Positions 1 to 6,717 of a stretch of DNA of 17,743 nt are shown here, piece by piece. The stretch is taken from contig JBBDTK010000133.1 of the NCBI GenBank assembly GCA_040904405.1, forward strand, positions 1-17,743. Reading direction: 5' to 3'. Both the position numbers and the translations under genes were made by a program. The DNA is from VRUE01 sp040904405. Lineage in GTDB: Bacteria > Actinomycetota > Thermoleophilia > Solirubrobacterales > 70-9. Numbering within the stretch: position 1 is the first letter of the stretch; each line of letters starts with the position of its first letter. The notes beneath the pieces are model-generated. The model was not told the origin of the DNA. It searched no databases and was given only the letters and a program-made list of their open reading frames with translations.

Positions 1-55
1 CTCGAAAACCGTTGGCGTCGCAAGGCGCTCGTGGGTTCGAATCCCACCCCCTCCG
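1..55 (+). tRNA. tRNA-Ser (anticodon CGA), 5' truncated by window edge
   Basis: The window opens in the anticodon loop: bases 1-7 read CTCGAAA, which puts CGA at the anticodon. A long class II variable arm follows, with stem 15-19 (GCGTC) pairing to 24-28 (GGCGC) around a GCAA loop. The T arm is GTGGG at 31-35, loop TTCGAAT, and CCCAC at 43-47. The 3' acceptor strand is 48-54 with discriminator G55, as expected for serine tRNAs. No encoded CCA follows. The D arm and 5' acceptor strand lie outside the window. The long variable arm plus the CGA anticodon make the serine identity firm. Confidence 0.9.
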
Positions 56-58
56 TTC
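29..58 (+). repeat. Direct repeat copy 1 (tRNA-Ser 3' end; candidate att site)
   Basis: These 30 bp cover the T arm, the 3' acceptor strand and three bases beyond the tRNA. They recur at 3058-3087 with a single T-to-C difference (base 36 against 3065). Similarity stops sharply on both sides. Duplicated tRNA 3' ends are the usual footprint of tyrosine-recombinase integration, so this is a plausible att site at one edge of an inserted segment. Confidence 0.6.
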
Positions 59-67
59 CCGGACGAT

Positions 68-382
68 TCAGCGTCTTCGCAGCACGAGCCGGTCCCGTGC
101 CGCGCCGGCCAACTCCCAGGTGTGTCCCGGTCGGTTTCCCTCGGCCTCGAGCACGAGCCGATTGCCCTCCAGCGACCACTTTCCGCGGGACTCTTCGGGC
201 ACGTCGGTCGGCCCCGGCGCGGTCTCAACGTAATCGCCGTCGGGGCGAAGCTCGAACGCAAGTCGGCCGCGAGAGGGGGGGAAGGCACGGTCCGCCGGGC
301 GGAAGACCAGCTCCTCCCCGCTGTCCTCCTCGTGCGAGTGGACCCAGCGGCCGAGCAACGCCTCGCGCTTATCCGGTGCCAT
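68..382 (-). CDS. Small lipocalin-like beta-rich protein, possible partner of the upstream metalloprotease
   Basis: A 104-aa protein with no signal peptide and no membrane segment. It begins with a helix-like stretch ending in LLGRW (residues 9-13), then alternates short hydrophobic strands with charged turns: residues 24-28, 41-45, 68-71, 75-79 and a terminal WELAG...RLVLRRR stretch. A GxW near the N-terminus followed by repeated strands is typical of small lipocalin-like barrels. Its ATG lies 12 bp after the stop of the M43 protease gene on the same strand, so the two are probably co-transcribed. The pairing recalls metalloprotease operons in which a small barrel protein inhibits the enzyme (the AprA/AprI arrangement), but no close sequence match was established. 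The function is unproven. No strong Shine-Dalgarno is seen, which fits translation coupled to the upstream gene. Confidence 0.72.
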   Translation of the reverse strand: MAPDKREALLGRWVHSHEEDSGEELVFRPADRAFPPSRGRLAFELRPDGDYVETAPGPTDVPEESRGKWSLEGNRLVLEAEGNRPGHTWELAGAARDRLVLRRR

Positions 383-394
383 CGACGGATGGTC

Positions 395-1312
395 TCAAAG
401 GCCCGCCAGCTTCCTCCGCGGACCGTCCAGCGTCGCGTTCATGCGCGCCACCTGCCCGGCGGTGAACATCACCATCGCCGCGTCGTCGACATAGTCCATG
501 TAGTTCATGAACATGTCCCCGTTCGGTCCGTTGTTGCAGGTGATGTGGGGAAAATTCGGCTTGCCGAAGTTGGCCTCGCGGGCAAACGGCGTGTCGGCGA
601 TGAAGTCGGTTCCGCCGTTGCAGTCGTTCTGGTCTCCCCAGATATGGCGCAGTCCGAGGTAGTGGCCTACCTCGTGCGTGCCGGTCCGCCCTTTGTTGAA
701 GGGGGCCCGGGCAGTTCCTTTGGTGCCGAAGGCGCTGGCGAGGATCACCACGCCGTCGGTCTTCGCCGGGCCACCGGGGAACTGAGCGTAGCCGAGCACG
801 CCTCCGCTGAGGTCGCATACCCAGATATTCAGGTAGCGGTCGGTGGGCCAGGGATCGACGCCGCCGGTTTCCTCGGCCTTGACCGTGTCGTCCGGCCGGA
901 ACGAGTTGGCCTCGGTCGCTTTGCGGGTAATCCCGCTGCACTTCCCACCGTCGGCATCTTCACTGGCGAGCACGAACCGGATCTCCGAGTCGATGACGAG
1001 GCTCTGCCACGGTTTGGGCACTTTGCGCTTGTCCGCGTTTTTGGCTCGGTAGTCGCGGTTCAGTGCCCCGATCTGGCTTTTCACCTGAAAGTCGGTGATC
1101 TTCTCGGGCGTGCGGTGGACGATGTGGACGACGACCGGAATCGTGATCAGTTTGGCGGCCACGCGCATCGCCCGGCCGCTGTTGATGCTCTCCCGCGTTT
1201 GATTCTCGGCTGCGAGGCGGCGTTCGCGGTATTCCGGCTTGGTCTCAACCAGAAGCTCATGCACTGCCATCTGGGCGCAGGTGCGGCGTTTGGGCGCTTT
1301 GACTGGACTCAT
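395..1312 (-). CDS. M43 (pappalysin/cytophagalysin-type) zinc metalloprotease
   Basis: A 305-aa metzincin-like peptidase. The zinc site HEVGHYLGLRH is at residues 213-223, with Glu214 as the general base and His213, His217 and His223 as ligands. The Met-turn NYMDY is at 270-274. The N-terminus carries an RRTCAQM motif followed by VHELL, typical of M43 proteins; its Cys could act as a cysteine switch, as described for ulilysin-type members. The usual IPVVVHIV strand and a Gln/Asn-rich helix follow. The ATG at 1312 is chosen over one at 1327 because GGAAGGAG sits five bases upstream of it; the longer version would place that Shine-Dalgarno inside the coding region. No signal peptide is visible, which is unusual because most M43 enzymes are secreted. 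GC content is lower than in the downstream genes. The small lipocalin-like gene follows 12 bp later. Confidence 0.9.
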   Translation of the reverse strand: MSPVKAPKRRTCAQMAVHELLVETKPEYRERRLAAENQTRESINSGRAMRVAAKLITIPVVVHIVHRTPEKITDFQVKSQIGALNRDYRAKNADKRKVPKPWQSLVIDSEIRFVLASEDADGGKCSGITRKATEANSFRPDDTVKAEETGGVDPWPTDRYLNIWVCDLSGGVLGYAQFPGGPAKTDGVVILASAFGTKGTARAPFNKGRTGTHEVGHYLGLRHIWGDQNDCNGGTDFIADTPFAREANFGKPNFPHITCNNGPNGDMFMNYMDYVDDAAMVMFTAGQVARMNATLDGPRRKLAGL

Positions 1313-1337
1313 GGCGGCTCCTTCCACGATTTGGAAT

Positions 1338-1379
1338 TCTCTCGAATGATCGGAGAGACTAACTGTTCGGCGCGCCGAA
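1338..1379. promoter_or_regulatory. Two palindromes in the leader of the metalloprotease gene
   Basis: Directly upstream of the protease start lie an imperfect inverted repeat (TCTCTCG ... CGGAGAGA, about 1339-1359) and a perfect 14-bp palindrome, TTCGGCGCGCCGAA, at 1366-1379. Their position 26-67 bp before the start codon suits operators or an RNA hairpin. The rest of the 1313-1489 gap shows nothing else that I can name. Confidence 0.35.
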
Positions 1380-1489
1380 TGTGGCTGCGCGACGCCCTAC
1401 CTCTCCGGGTCGATGGCTCGCTGAGATCGAGCCGGTCAATCCGGGCCTTGACCTCGGGGTTGGAATACCGTCTCATAAGCCCCGTTCTG

Positions 1490-1849
1490 CTATTTGGCGT
1501 CGTCGGACTTCTCGTCTTCGAACCCCATCAGCTTGTCGGCGCGCTTGTCGACGAAGCGGGTAAGCAATTGCTGGGAGAACCCGAAGACCGCAGCGTAGGC
1601 CAGGATCACTGAGCTCGACCACTCGGTCGGCGCGACCAAGACTTCGGCCTGCAGCAGGATCACCCCGACAAGGGCGGTCGCCGAGCCGGTCACCGGCTTG
1701 AGGAAGACCAGCCACGTCTTCGGGTCGTAGCGAGATGGCGCGACCGTGGTCTGGGTCAGCGTGAAGGCGATCGCCAGCAGTCCGCCGATCGCCCCTACGG
1801 CGGCGACCACCGCGACGTCGGCCGACCTCGACGTCGCCTCGCCGCTCAC
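1490..1849 (-). CDS. Small membrane protein with three predicted helices, function unknown
   Basis: A 119-aa protein if translation begins at the GTG at 1849. Three hydrophobic segments lie at about residues 11-33, 44-67 and 77-96. A polar, charged C-terminal tail of about 20 residues begins at RFVDKRADK. The segment before the tail, FGFSQQLLTRF, looks amphipathic. The open frame extends upstream to 2071, but that part is Arg/Pro-rich, has no helices and overlaps the divergent GGxGxD-repeat gene, so I reject it. No clear Shine-Dalgarno precedes the GTG, so the start is provisional. It lies upstream of the M43 protease on the same strand with a 177-bp gap. I do not recognise the family. Confidence 0.62.
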   Translation of the reverse strand: MSGEATSRSADVAVVAAVGAIGGLLAIAFTLTQTTVAPSRYDPKTWLVFLKPVTGSATALVGVILLQAEVLVAPTEWSSSVILAYAAVFGFSQQLLTRFVDKRADKLMGFEDEKSDDAK

Positions 1850-1890
1850 GCAGCTAACTTCTGCCTGGCCGTTGCAGCCGATTGCCGCGC

Positions 1891-1896
1891 TAGTTT
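1891..1896 (+). promoter_or_regulatory. Candidate -10 hexamer (TAGTTT) of the GGxGxD-repeat gene
   Basis: TAGTTT ends 6 bp before the GTG at 1903. There is no Shine-Dalgarno, so transcription would begin at or next to the start codon, giving a leaderless mRNA. No convincing -35 box was found. Confidence 0.35.
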
Positions 1897-1902
1897 CGCC
1901 TC

Positions 1903-2997
1903 GTGGTCTTCGATTGGAACGCCGAGATTCGTCCCGTCCTCGATGCGGTGAAGGAGGCGATCGACCGAAACGCGCGTGTGGTGGCTCCCACCGGCACCTG
2001 GATCCATATTGCTCCGGTCGCCGCTGTGCTGGCAATCGGGTTGCTCGCCGCGGTCCCCGCCCAGGCCGCAAACGTGACCTGCGCGGTCGAATCGAGAGAT
2101 CCAGCCGGACCCGAAGGCGATGTGCTGCGGGTGATCGACAGGTCGCAGAGCGTCACCCACATCTACCGCAAGGAAGACGCGATCGTCGTCTTCAACAACG
2201 CCGACCGCGAACCGGCAGTCTGCGCCGGCGCGGCGCCGTCGGTCTTCAACATCGACCGGATCACGTACTCCTCGGCGACCGGCGCTCCCTTCATCAACTA
2301 CCTCGGCGACGGCCCGCTGGGGCCCGGAGTCACTCCCGAGCCGGGTGCCGACGAGATCGAGGTCAGGGTCCACGAGGCCTACGAGCCGAAGGTGCTGAAC
2401 GTCGCCGGCACCGAGAGGGGCGAGCGGATCGAGGTCGGCCAGCTCGGCCGCCGCAGAATCGGGGTCAACCTCGACGCCCAGGCCGACGGTGGCGATCAGG
2501 ACGCCGACGTGACGCTCGGCGTGCGCCCGGGCGACGAGCTGACGGTGAAGGTCGTCGCCAAGGGAGGCGACGACACGCTGAGCGCGCTCGGCGGCCGCGC
2601 CTTCACCGATGTCCTCTCATCCGCCAGGCGCCTCTCGATGAGCGGCGGCCCCGGCGACGACGTGCTCAGCGGCGGCCCCTTCCGCGACCTGCTCCACGGC
2701 GACGCCGGCAACGACAAGATCTTCGGTGGACGCGGTCGCGACCAGCTCTCGGTCGGCCCCGGGCGCGACCTGGCCAAGGGCGGCAAGGGGCCCGACCTGA
2801 TCATCAACCGCAGCTCCGTCGGCGGCATCCCCGACGACCTTGCGCCCGACCGCATCTTCGGCGGCCCCGGCGCCGACAGGATCGACGTCGCCCAGGAGCT
2901 GGCCGGGGACCGGGTCCACTGCGGTCGGGGCCGCGACGACGTGTTCAGGGACCGCGGCGATTCGATCCGCGGCTGCGAGGCCGTCGGCGTGCGCTGA
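1903..2997 (+). CDS. Secreted protein with RTX-like GGxGxD repeats (calcium-binding type)
   Basis: A 364-aa protein. A hydrophobic stretch at residues 34-54 ending VPAQA|A is a signal sequence, preceded by an unusually long 30-residue N-terminus. The mature N-terminal half (about 57-215) is beta-rich with a likely Cys60/Cys107 pair and no recognised domain. From about 220 onward there are glycine/aspartate nonapeptide-like units: GGDDTLSAL, then GGPGDDVLSGG, GDAGNDKIFGG, GRGRDQLSVG and GGPGADRID. These would form a short calcium-binding beta roll. The end, CGRGRDDVFRDRGDSIRGCE, has a Cys pair (340 and 358) that probably caps the roll. The GTG at 1903 is supported by a TAGTTT hexamer 6 bp upstream; GTGs at 1978 and 1981 would give a more conventional signal peptide. 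It lies just inside the right copy of the tRNA-derived repeat. Confidence 0.82.
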   Translation: MVFDWNAEIRPVLDAVKEAIDRNARVVAPTGTWIHIAPVAAVLAIGLLAAVPAQAANVTCAVESRDPAGPEGDVLRVIDRSQSVTHIYRKEDAIVVFNNADREPAVCAGAAPSVFNIDRITYSSATGAPFINYLGDGPLGPGVTPEPGADEIEVRVHEAYEPKVLNVAGTERGERIEVGQLGRRRIGVNLDAQADGGDQDADVTLGVRPGDELTVKVVAKGGDDTLSALGGRAFTDVLSSARRLSMSGGPGDDVLSGGPFRDLLHGDAGNDKIFGGRGRDQLSVGPGRDLAKGGKGPDLIINRSSVGGIPDDLAPDRIFGGPGADRIDVAQELAGDRVHCGRGRDDVFRDRGDSIRGCEAVGVR

Positions 2998-3057
2998 CGC
3001 TCGCCACTGGTTCGCAGATTGACCTCGTGTCGCTACCGGGCACGGAAGCCGATCCAG

Positions 3058-3087
3058 TCGTGGGCTCGAATCCCACCCCCTCCGTTC
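3058..3087 (+). repeat. Direct repeat copy 2: detached tRNA-Ser 3' end (candidate att site)
   Basis: Copies bases 29-58 with one change that turns the T-loop TTCGAAT into CTCGAAT. No acceptor 5' strand, D arm or anticodon arm lies upstream, so this is not a tRNA gene. It marks the far side of a segment of about 3.0 kb. The remaining gap around it (2998-3113) shows no other feature. Confidence 0.65.
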
Positions 3088-3113
3088 AGAGAGCCAGATC
3101 CTGGCCCTGTGCG

Positions 3114-4532
3114 TCAGGTCGTGCTTGCCAGTCCGGGGGTTCTCTCGATTCCTCTTCCCTCGAAGTACTCCCACTCCTGCGCGCCGAGCTCGGTCGCCGG
3201 CGGGTCGGCGTAGACCCACTCGCGCATGATCCGGTGCCAGTTGCGCTTCGCCCGCAGCTGCCCGAGCACGGCGACGACGCCGATTTCCATCCGCCGGCCC
3301 ATCAGCTCGTCGGCCGGGATCGACTCGCGCCGCATCAGGTCGTAGTACTCCGAGCGCGGGTCGTTGGTCGACTCGATGATCTTCATCACCCGCTGCGGGC
3401 TGATCTCGATCTCGCGATCCTCGATGTACCAGCCGCCGACCGCGCCCATGTGCTCCAGCAGCCGCTCGGCGTCCAGCTTCGAGGGGCTCTTGACGAAGCC
3501 GAGGTCGTGCAGCGCCTCGCGGAAGGCCTCGGGATCCTCGCGCGAGGCGGCGTCAAAGGCGCGCTGCTCGAGCACGATCTGCTCGCGGTCGAGCTTCTTG
3601 GTCATGCCGAAGTCGAGGAAGGCGACGCGATCGTCGGCCATCAGCAGGTAGTTGCCCGGGTGCGGGTCGGCGTTGAAGTGCTGCAGGTTGAAGATCGAGC
3701 CGAGGCTGCCGCGGAAGACGATCTCGCCGAAGCGGCTGCGCTGCTCGTGCGGCAGCTCCTTGACCTGCTCGAAGCCGATCCCCTCGACGAACTCGGTGAC
3801 GAGGACGCGCCGGCGCGAGAGCCGCGTGATCACTTCCGGCACGTAGATGAAGGGATGGTCGCGGTAGGCGCGGGCAAAGCTGCGCTGGTTCTGCGCCTCG
3901 TACTCGTAGTCGAGCTCCTCCATCACCCGCTCGCGGATCTCGTCGGCGATCGCCTTGGCGTCGAGGCCGGGGGCGAGGGCGCGGGCGAGGCGGACGATCG
4001 TGCCGGCGTTGCGCAGGTCGGCGTCGAGCGCCTCGGCGATACCCGGGTACTGGACCTTGACCGCGACCCGGCGCCCGTCGAGCAGCTCGGCCCGGTGCAC
4101 CTGGCCGATCGAGGCGGCGGCGAAGGCCTCGCGCTCGAACTCCGCGAACAGCTCGGAGACCGGTTCGCCGTCGTACTCCTCGTCGAGCACCTTCTCGACC
4201 TTCTCCCAGGGCATCGGCGGCGCCGAGGTGCGCAGCTTCGCCAGCTGCTCCTGGTAGATCTCGCGGTACTCGTCGGGGATGAACTCGGTGTCGATGAAGG
4301 AGGCGAACTGCCCCAGCTTCATCGCCGCGCCCTTCATCTGGCCGAGCGCGCCGACCATCTTCATCGCCGTCTCCAGGTGGCGCGCCTCCAGCTTCTCCTT
4401 GCCGGCCTCCTCGGAGCGGGCGACGTTGGATGCTTTGGTCCCCGCGTAGCGGGCCCCCTGCACGCCGACGATCGAGCCGAGCTTGGCCGAGCGGCGCACC
4501 CGTCCCTTCGGAATCTTCGATTCGTCGGCCAT
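3114..4532 (-). CDS. ABC1/AarF/UbiB (ADCK-family) atypical kinase-like protein
   Basis: A 472-aa protein with the family's marks in order: the KxGQ-type motif KLGQ (72-75), the Ala-rich loop AAASIGQVHRA (138-148) that replaces the usual glycine loop, lysine in VAVKVQ (Lys159), DPHPGN (289-294) and the metal-binding DFG (307-309). Known relatives are atypical kinase/ATPase proteins linked to coenzyme Q synthesis and other isoprenoid lipid metabolism. The substrate here cannot be read from sequence. I see no membrane helix. The N-terminal 50 residues are basic. The gene is transcribed divergently from rplY with 45 bp between starts, so regulatory sites must be compact or overlapping. The ATG at 4532 is the first good start before the conserved part; no strong Shine-Dalgarno precedes it. 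Confidence 0.92.
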   Translation of the reverse strand: MADESKIPKGRVRRSAKLGSIVGVQGARYAGTKASNVARSEEAGKEKLEARHLETAMKMVGALGQMKGAAMKLGQFASFIDTEFIPDEYREIYQEQLAKLRTSAPPMPWEKVEKVLDEEYDGEPVSELFAEFEREAFAAASIGQVHRAELLDGRRVAVKVQYPGIAEALDADLRNAGTIVRLARALAPGLDAKAIADEIRERVMEELDYEYEAQNQRSFARAYRDHPFIYVPEVITRLSRRRVLVTEFVEGIGFEQVKELPHEQRSRFGEIVFRGSLGSIFNLQHFNADPHPGNYLLMADDRVAFLDFGMTKKLDREQIVLEQRAFDAASREDPEAFREALHDLGFVKSPSKLDAERLLEHMGAVGGWYIEDREIEISPQRVMKIIESTNDPRSEYYDLMRRESIPADELMGRRMEIGVVAVLGQLRAKRNWHRIMREWVYADPPATELGAQEWEYFEGRGIERTPGLASTT

Positions 4533-4561
4533 GGCGGAAGGTTGTCACAGGCCCTTTTCTC

Positions 4562-4567
4562 TATTCT
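4562..4567 (+). promoter_or_regulatory. Candidate -10 hexamer (TATTCT) of rplY
   Basis: TATTCT ends 10 bp before the rplY ATG, in the only AT-rich patch of the 45-bp divergent gap. A TTGTCA at 4542-4547 could be the -35 box, but the 14-bp spacer is short. There is no Shine-Dalgarno, so a leaderless or near-leaderless transcript is likely. Confidence 0.4.
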
Positions 4568-4577
4568 CCCCGTCCGC

Positions 4578-5270
4578 ATGGCTCGCAGACGCGAAAAGCT
4601 CAAGGCCGCTCCGCGCACCGAGTTCGGCTCGCGCAGCGCCCGCCGCCTGCGCGGCGAGAAACTGGTGCCCGGCGTGGTCTACGCCGGCGGCGCCGAGGCC
4701 CGTCCCTTCCAGGCGGTCGAGCGTGAGGTGCGCACCGTGCTCTCCGGCGGCCAGGCTCTCTTCGACCTCGAGGTCGAGGGCTCGAAAGCGGTGCCGGTCG
4801 TGCTCAAGGAGCAGCAGCTGCACCCGGTGAAGGGGAGCATCCGCCACATCGATTTGCAGGAAGTGAAGCTCGACGAGGAGATCCAGGCCGAGGTCGCGAT
4901 CGAGCTCGAGGGCGTCGGGGTCGCGCCCGGGGTCAAAGAGGGCGGCGTGCTCGAGCACGTCACCCGCGAGGTCACGGTCGAAGCGCTGCCGACCGATATC
5001 CCCGAGCGGCTGACCGCCGATGTCTCCGCGATGGAGATCAACGACACCGTCCAGCTTTCGACGATCGCACCGCCCGAGGGCGTCAAGTTCGTCGCCGACG
5101 ACCCCGAGGAGGTCACGATCGCCACCCTCTCGCCGCCGCGGGTCGAGGAAGAGCCCGAGCCCGCGGTCGAGGAGGAGGCCGAGCTGGTCGGCGAGGAGGG
5201 CGAGGCCCCCGCCGCCGAGGAGGGCGGCGAGGCCGAGGGCGGCGACTCGGGCGACTCCGGCGGCGAGTAG
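4578..5270 (+). CDS. rplY: 50S ribosomal protein L25 (general stress protein Ctc type)
   Basis: A 230-aa protein of the long Ctc/TL5 form of L25, which binds 5S rRNA in the large subunit. The N-terminal 5S-binding domain covers about residues 5-93, including the typical LHPVKGSIRHIDLQEV stretch (81-96). The C-terminal TL5-like beta domain runs from about 97 to 185, with PTDIPERLTADVSAM as a landmark. After it comes a Glu/Ala/Gly-rich tail of about 45 residues (187-230), low in complexity and very acidic, common in high-GC homologues but variable. The ATG at 4578 is chosen because the conserved domain starts at once; the much longer open frame upstream runs antisense to the ABC1 gene. pth follows after 24 bp, the conserved ctc-pth arrangement, so the two are probably one operon. 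Confidence 0.95.
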   Translation: MARRREKLKAAPRTEFGSRSARRLRGEKLVPGVVYAGGAEARPFQAVEREVRTVLSGGQALFDLEVEGSKAVPVVLKEQQLHPVKGSIRHIDLQEVKLDEEIQAEVAIELEGVGVAPGVKEGGVLEHVTREVTVEALPTDIPERLTADVSAMEINDTVQLSTIAPPEGVKFVADDPEEVTIATLSPPRVEEEPEPAVEEEAELVGEEGEAPAAEEGGEAEGGDSGDSGGE

Positions 5271-5294
5271 CCGCGGGTCGTCCCGGCAGGCGTC

Positions 5295-5906
5295 GTGTCG
5301 ATCTTCCGCCCCCGCCGCGCCGGCCACGGTGAGGGCGAGCCCGGCGACCGCATCCTGATCGTCGGGCTGGGCAACCCCGGGGCCGAGCACGCCGGCAGCC
5401 GCCACAACGTCGGCTTCGAGGTGGCGGCCGAGCTCTCGCGCCGCTGGGACCTGCCACGGGCGAGGAAGAAGTTCGGCGGCCTGATCGCCGAAGGGCGGGC
5501 CGCCCGGGGCGGGCCGCGCGTCGCGATCCTCCTCCCGCAGACGTATATGAACGCGGCCGGCGACAGCGCCGGCCCGGCGCGCGGCGCGCTGAAGGCGCCG
5601 CTGGAGCGGATCGTCGTCCTGCACGACGAGATCGACCTGCCGTTCGGCCAGGTGCAGAGCCGCCTCGGCGGCGGCCTGGCCGGCCACAACGGTCTCAAGA
5701 GCCTCAAGCGCGGGCTTGGCGACGCCGGCTTCTGGCGCGTCCGCGTCGGAGTCGGGCGGCCCGACTCGACCGACCCGGAGATCGTCTCCGCCTACGTGCT
5801 GGGCCGCTTCCGCGAGCCGCGCGCCGAGGTCGAGGTGCTGGTCGGCCGCGCCGCCGAGGAGGCGGAGCGCTTGGTCGAGCGGCTGGGCGGGGAATCGATC
5901 GACTAG
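5295..5906 (+). CDS. pth: Peptidyl-tRNA hydrolase
   Basis: A 203-aa enzyme that frees tRNA from prematurely released peptidyl-tRNA in the cytoplasm. The family residues are all present: Asn27 in LIVGLGNPG (21-29), catalytic His37 in SRHNVGF, Met85-Asn86 in QTYMNAAG, Asp111 in HDEIDLPFG and His131-Asn132 in GHNGLKS. These match E. coli Asn10, His20, Met67-Asn68, Asp93 and His113-Asn114. The N-terminus carries about 18 extra residues before the first strand. The GTG at 5295 has a modest GGCAGG upstream. It follows rplY at 24 bp and is followed within 19 bp by a crotonase-fold gene, so transcription may continue into that gene. Confidence 0.96.
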   Translation: MSIFRPRRAGHGEGEPGDRILIVGLGNPGAEHAGSRHNVGFEVAAELSRRWDLPRARKKFGGLIAEGRAARGGPRVAILLPQTYMNAAGDSAGPARGALKAPLERIVVLHDEIDLPFGQVQSRLGGGLAGHNGLKSLKRGLGDAGFWRVRVGVGRPDSTDPEIVSAYVLGRFREPRAEVEVLVGRAAEEAERLVERLGGESID

Positions 5907-5925
5907 GTTGCGGCGGGTGGCTGAG

Positions 5926-6636
5926 GTGGCAAACCGGACCTCCTACGCGGTCGACGACGGCGGCATCGCGCTGCTGCGGCTCGAGCGGCCCGAGGCCCGC
6001 AACGCGATCGACACCGCGATGCTGGTCGAGCTGCTCGCGCACGTGGACGCGGCGCGCGAGGACGAGGCCGTGCGGGTGCTCGTCGTCAGCTCCTCCGACC
6101 AGATGGGGCTCTCCGCCGGCGCCGACGTCAAGGAGCAGCTCGACGAGGGGGGCGGGGTGCGCCGCATGCAGCTCTTCGCCGACCTCTACGACGCGATCGC
6201 CGCCTTCCCCAAGCCCAGCGTCGCCGTCTGCCACGGCGACGTCGTCGGCGGCGGCGCCGAGATCGCGATCGCCTGCGACATGCGGGTCGGCGGCGCCAAC
6301 CTGCGCATGCGCTTCCCCGGCGCCGCGCTCGGCGTTCCGGTCGGCCCCGCGCGCCTGGTCACCCTCTGCGGCCTCGCGACCGCCAAGTACCTGCTGCTCA
6401 GCTCGCGCACGGTCGGCGCCGACGAGGCGCTGCGGCTCGGCCTGGTCAACCGCGTCGCCCCGGCGGCCGCCACCGAGGAGGCCGCCCTCGCGCTCGCCGC
6501 CGCGGTCGCCGCGCACCCGCCCGAAGCGGTCGCCCGGCTGAAGCGGATGCTGCACGAGTGGGATGACGTCGAGGGGCGGTCCAGGGCCGAGGGCGAGGGG
6601 CAGGTCGAGTGGGCTCGCAGCGGACCCGGCCTCTGA
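5926..6636 (+). CDS. Crotonase-fold enoyl-CoA hydratase/isomerase family protein
   Basis: A 236-aa acyl-CoA-binding protein of the crotonase superfamily. The N-terminal LLRLERPEARNAID (16-29) and GLSAGADVKE (61-70) supply the first oxyanion-hole segment. GGGAEIAIACD (108-118) supplies the second, with Glu112 where hydratases have their first catalytic Glu (rat Glu144). The position of the second Glu (rat Glu164) falls at about Gly132 in FPGAALGV, so classical hydration is doubtful. Isomerase, decarboxylase or thioesterase-like chemistry is possible. The GTG at 5926 is preferred because GGTGG lies five bases upstream; in-frame TTG 5908 and GTG 5917 are alternatives. It sits 19 bp after pth and may be co-transcribed with it. 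It converges on the GMC oxidoreductase gene. Confidence 0.85.
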   Translation: MANRTSYAVDDGGIALLRLERPEARNAIDTAMLVELLAHVDAAREDEAVRVLVVSSSDQMGLSAGADVKEQLDEGGGVRRMQLFADLYDAIAAFPKPSVAVCHGDVVGGGAEIAIACDMRVGGANLRMRFPGAALGVPVGPARLVTLCGLATAKYLLLSSRTVGADEALRLGLVNRVAPAAATEEAALALAAAVAAHPPEAVARLKRMLHEWDDVEGRSRAEGEGQVEWARSGPGL

Positions 6637-6643
6637 TCAGGCT

Positions 6644-6688
6644 GAGGCCGCCATGCGGCGTCCTCGGTTGCTCGCGTGCAGAGCACGC
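6644..6688. terminator. Hairpin pair between convergent genes (possible bidirectional terminator)
   Basis: Between the two convergent stop codons lie CCGC-CAT-GCGG, extended by flanking GAGG/CCTC (6644-6665), and a perfect 6-bp stem GCGTGC-AGA-GCACGC (6674-6688). There is no T-tract, so intrinsic termination would be atypical. Position is the main support. Confidence 0.35.
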
Positions 6689-6717
6689 CACACTCCCTGT
6701 GTCCTGACCTGGCAACC

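Noticed and set aside
122..1612. A 496-codon open frame on the plus strand
   Set aside because: It is antisense to the M43 protease and the lipocalin-like gene, which have clear motifs. Its product shows no domain and results from GC-biased third positions.
1850..2071. N-terminal extension of the small three-helix membrane protein
   Set aside because: It overlaps the divergent signal-peptide gene, is Arg/Pro-rich and has no helices or ribosome site.
2998..3087. A second complete tRNA-Ser gene
   Set aside because: Only the T arm and 3' acceptor strand are present; no matching 5' acceptor strand (GGAGGGG) or anticodon arm lies upstream, and the T-loop is altered.
1746..4577. A very long N-terminal extension of rplY (frame open from 1746)
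   Set aside because: It runs out of frame with the GGxGxD-repeat gene and antisense to ABC1, is Arg/Pro-rich, and the L25 domain begins right at 4578.
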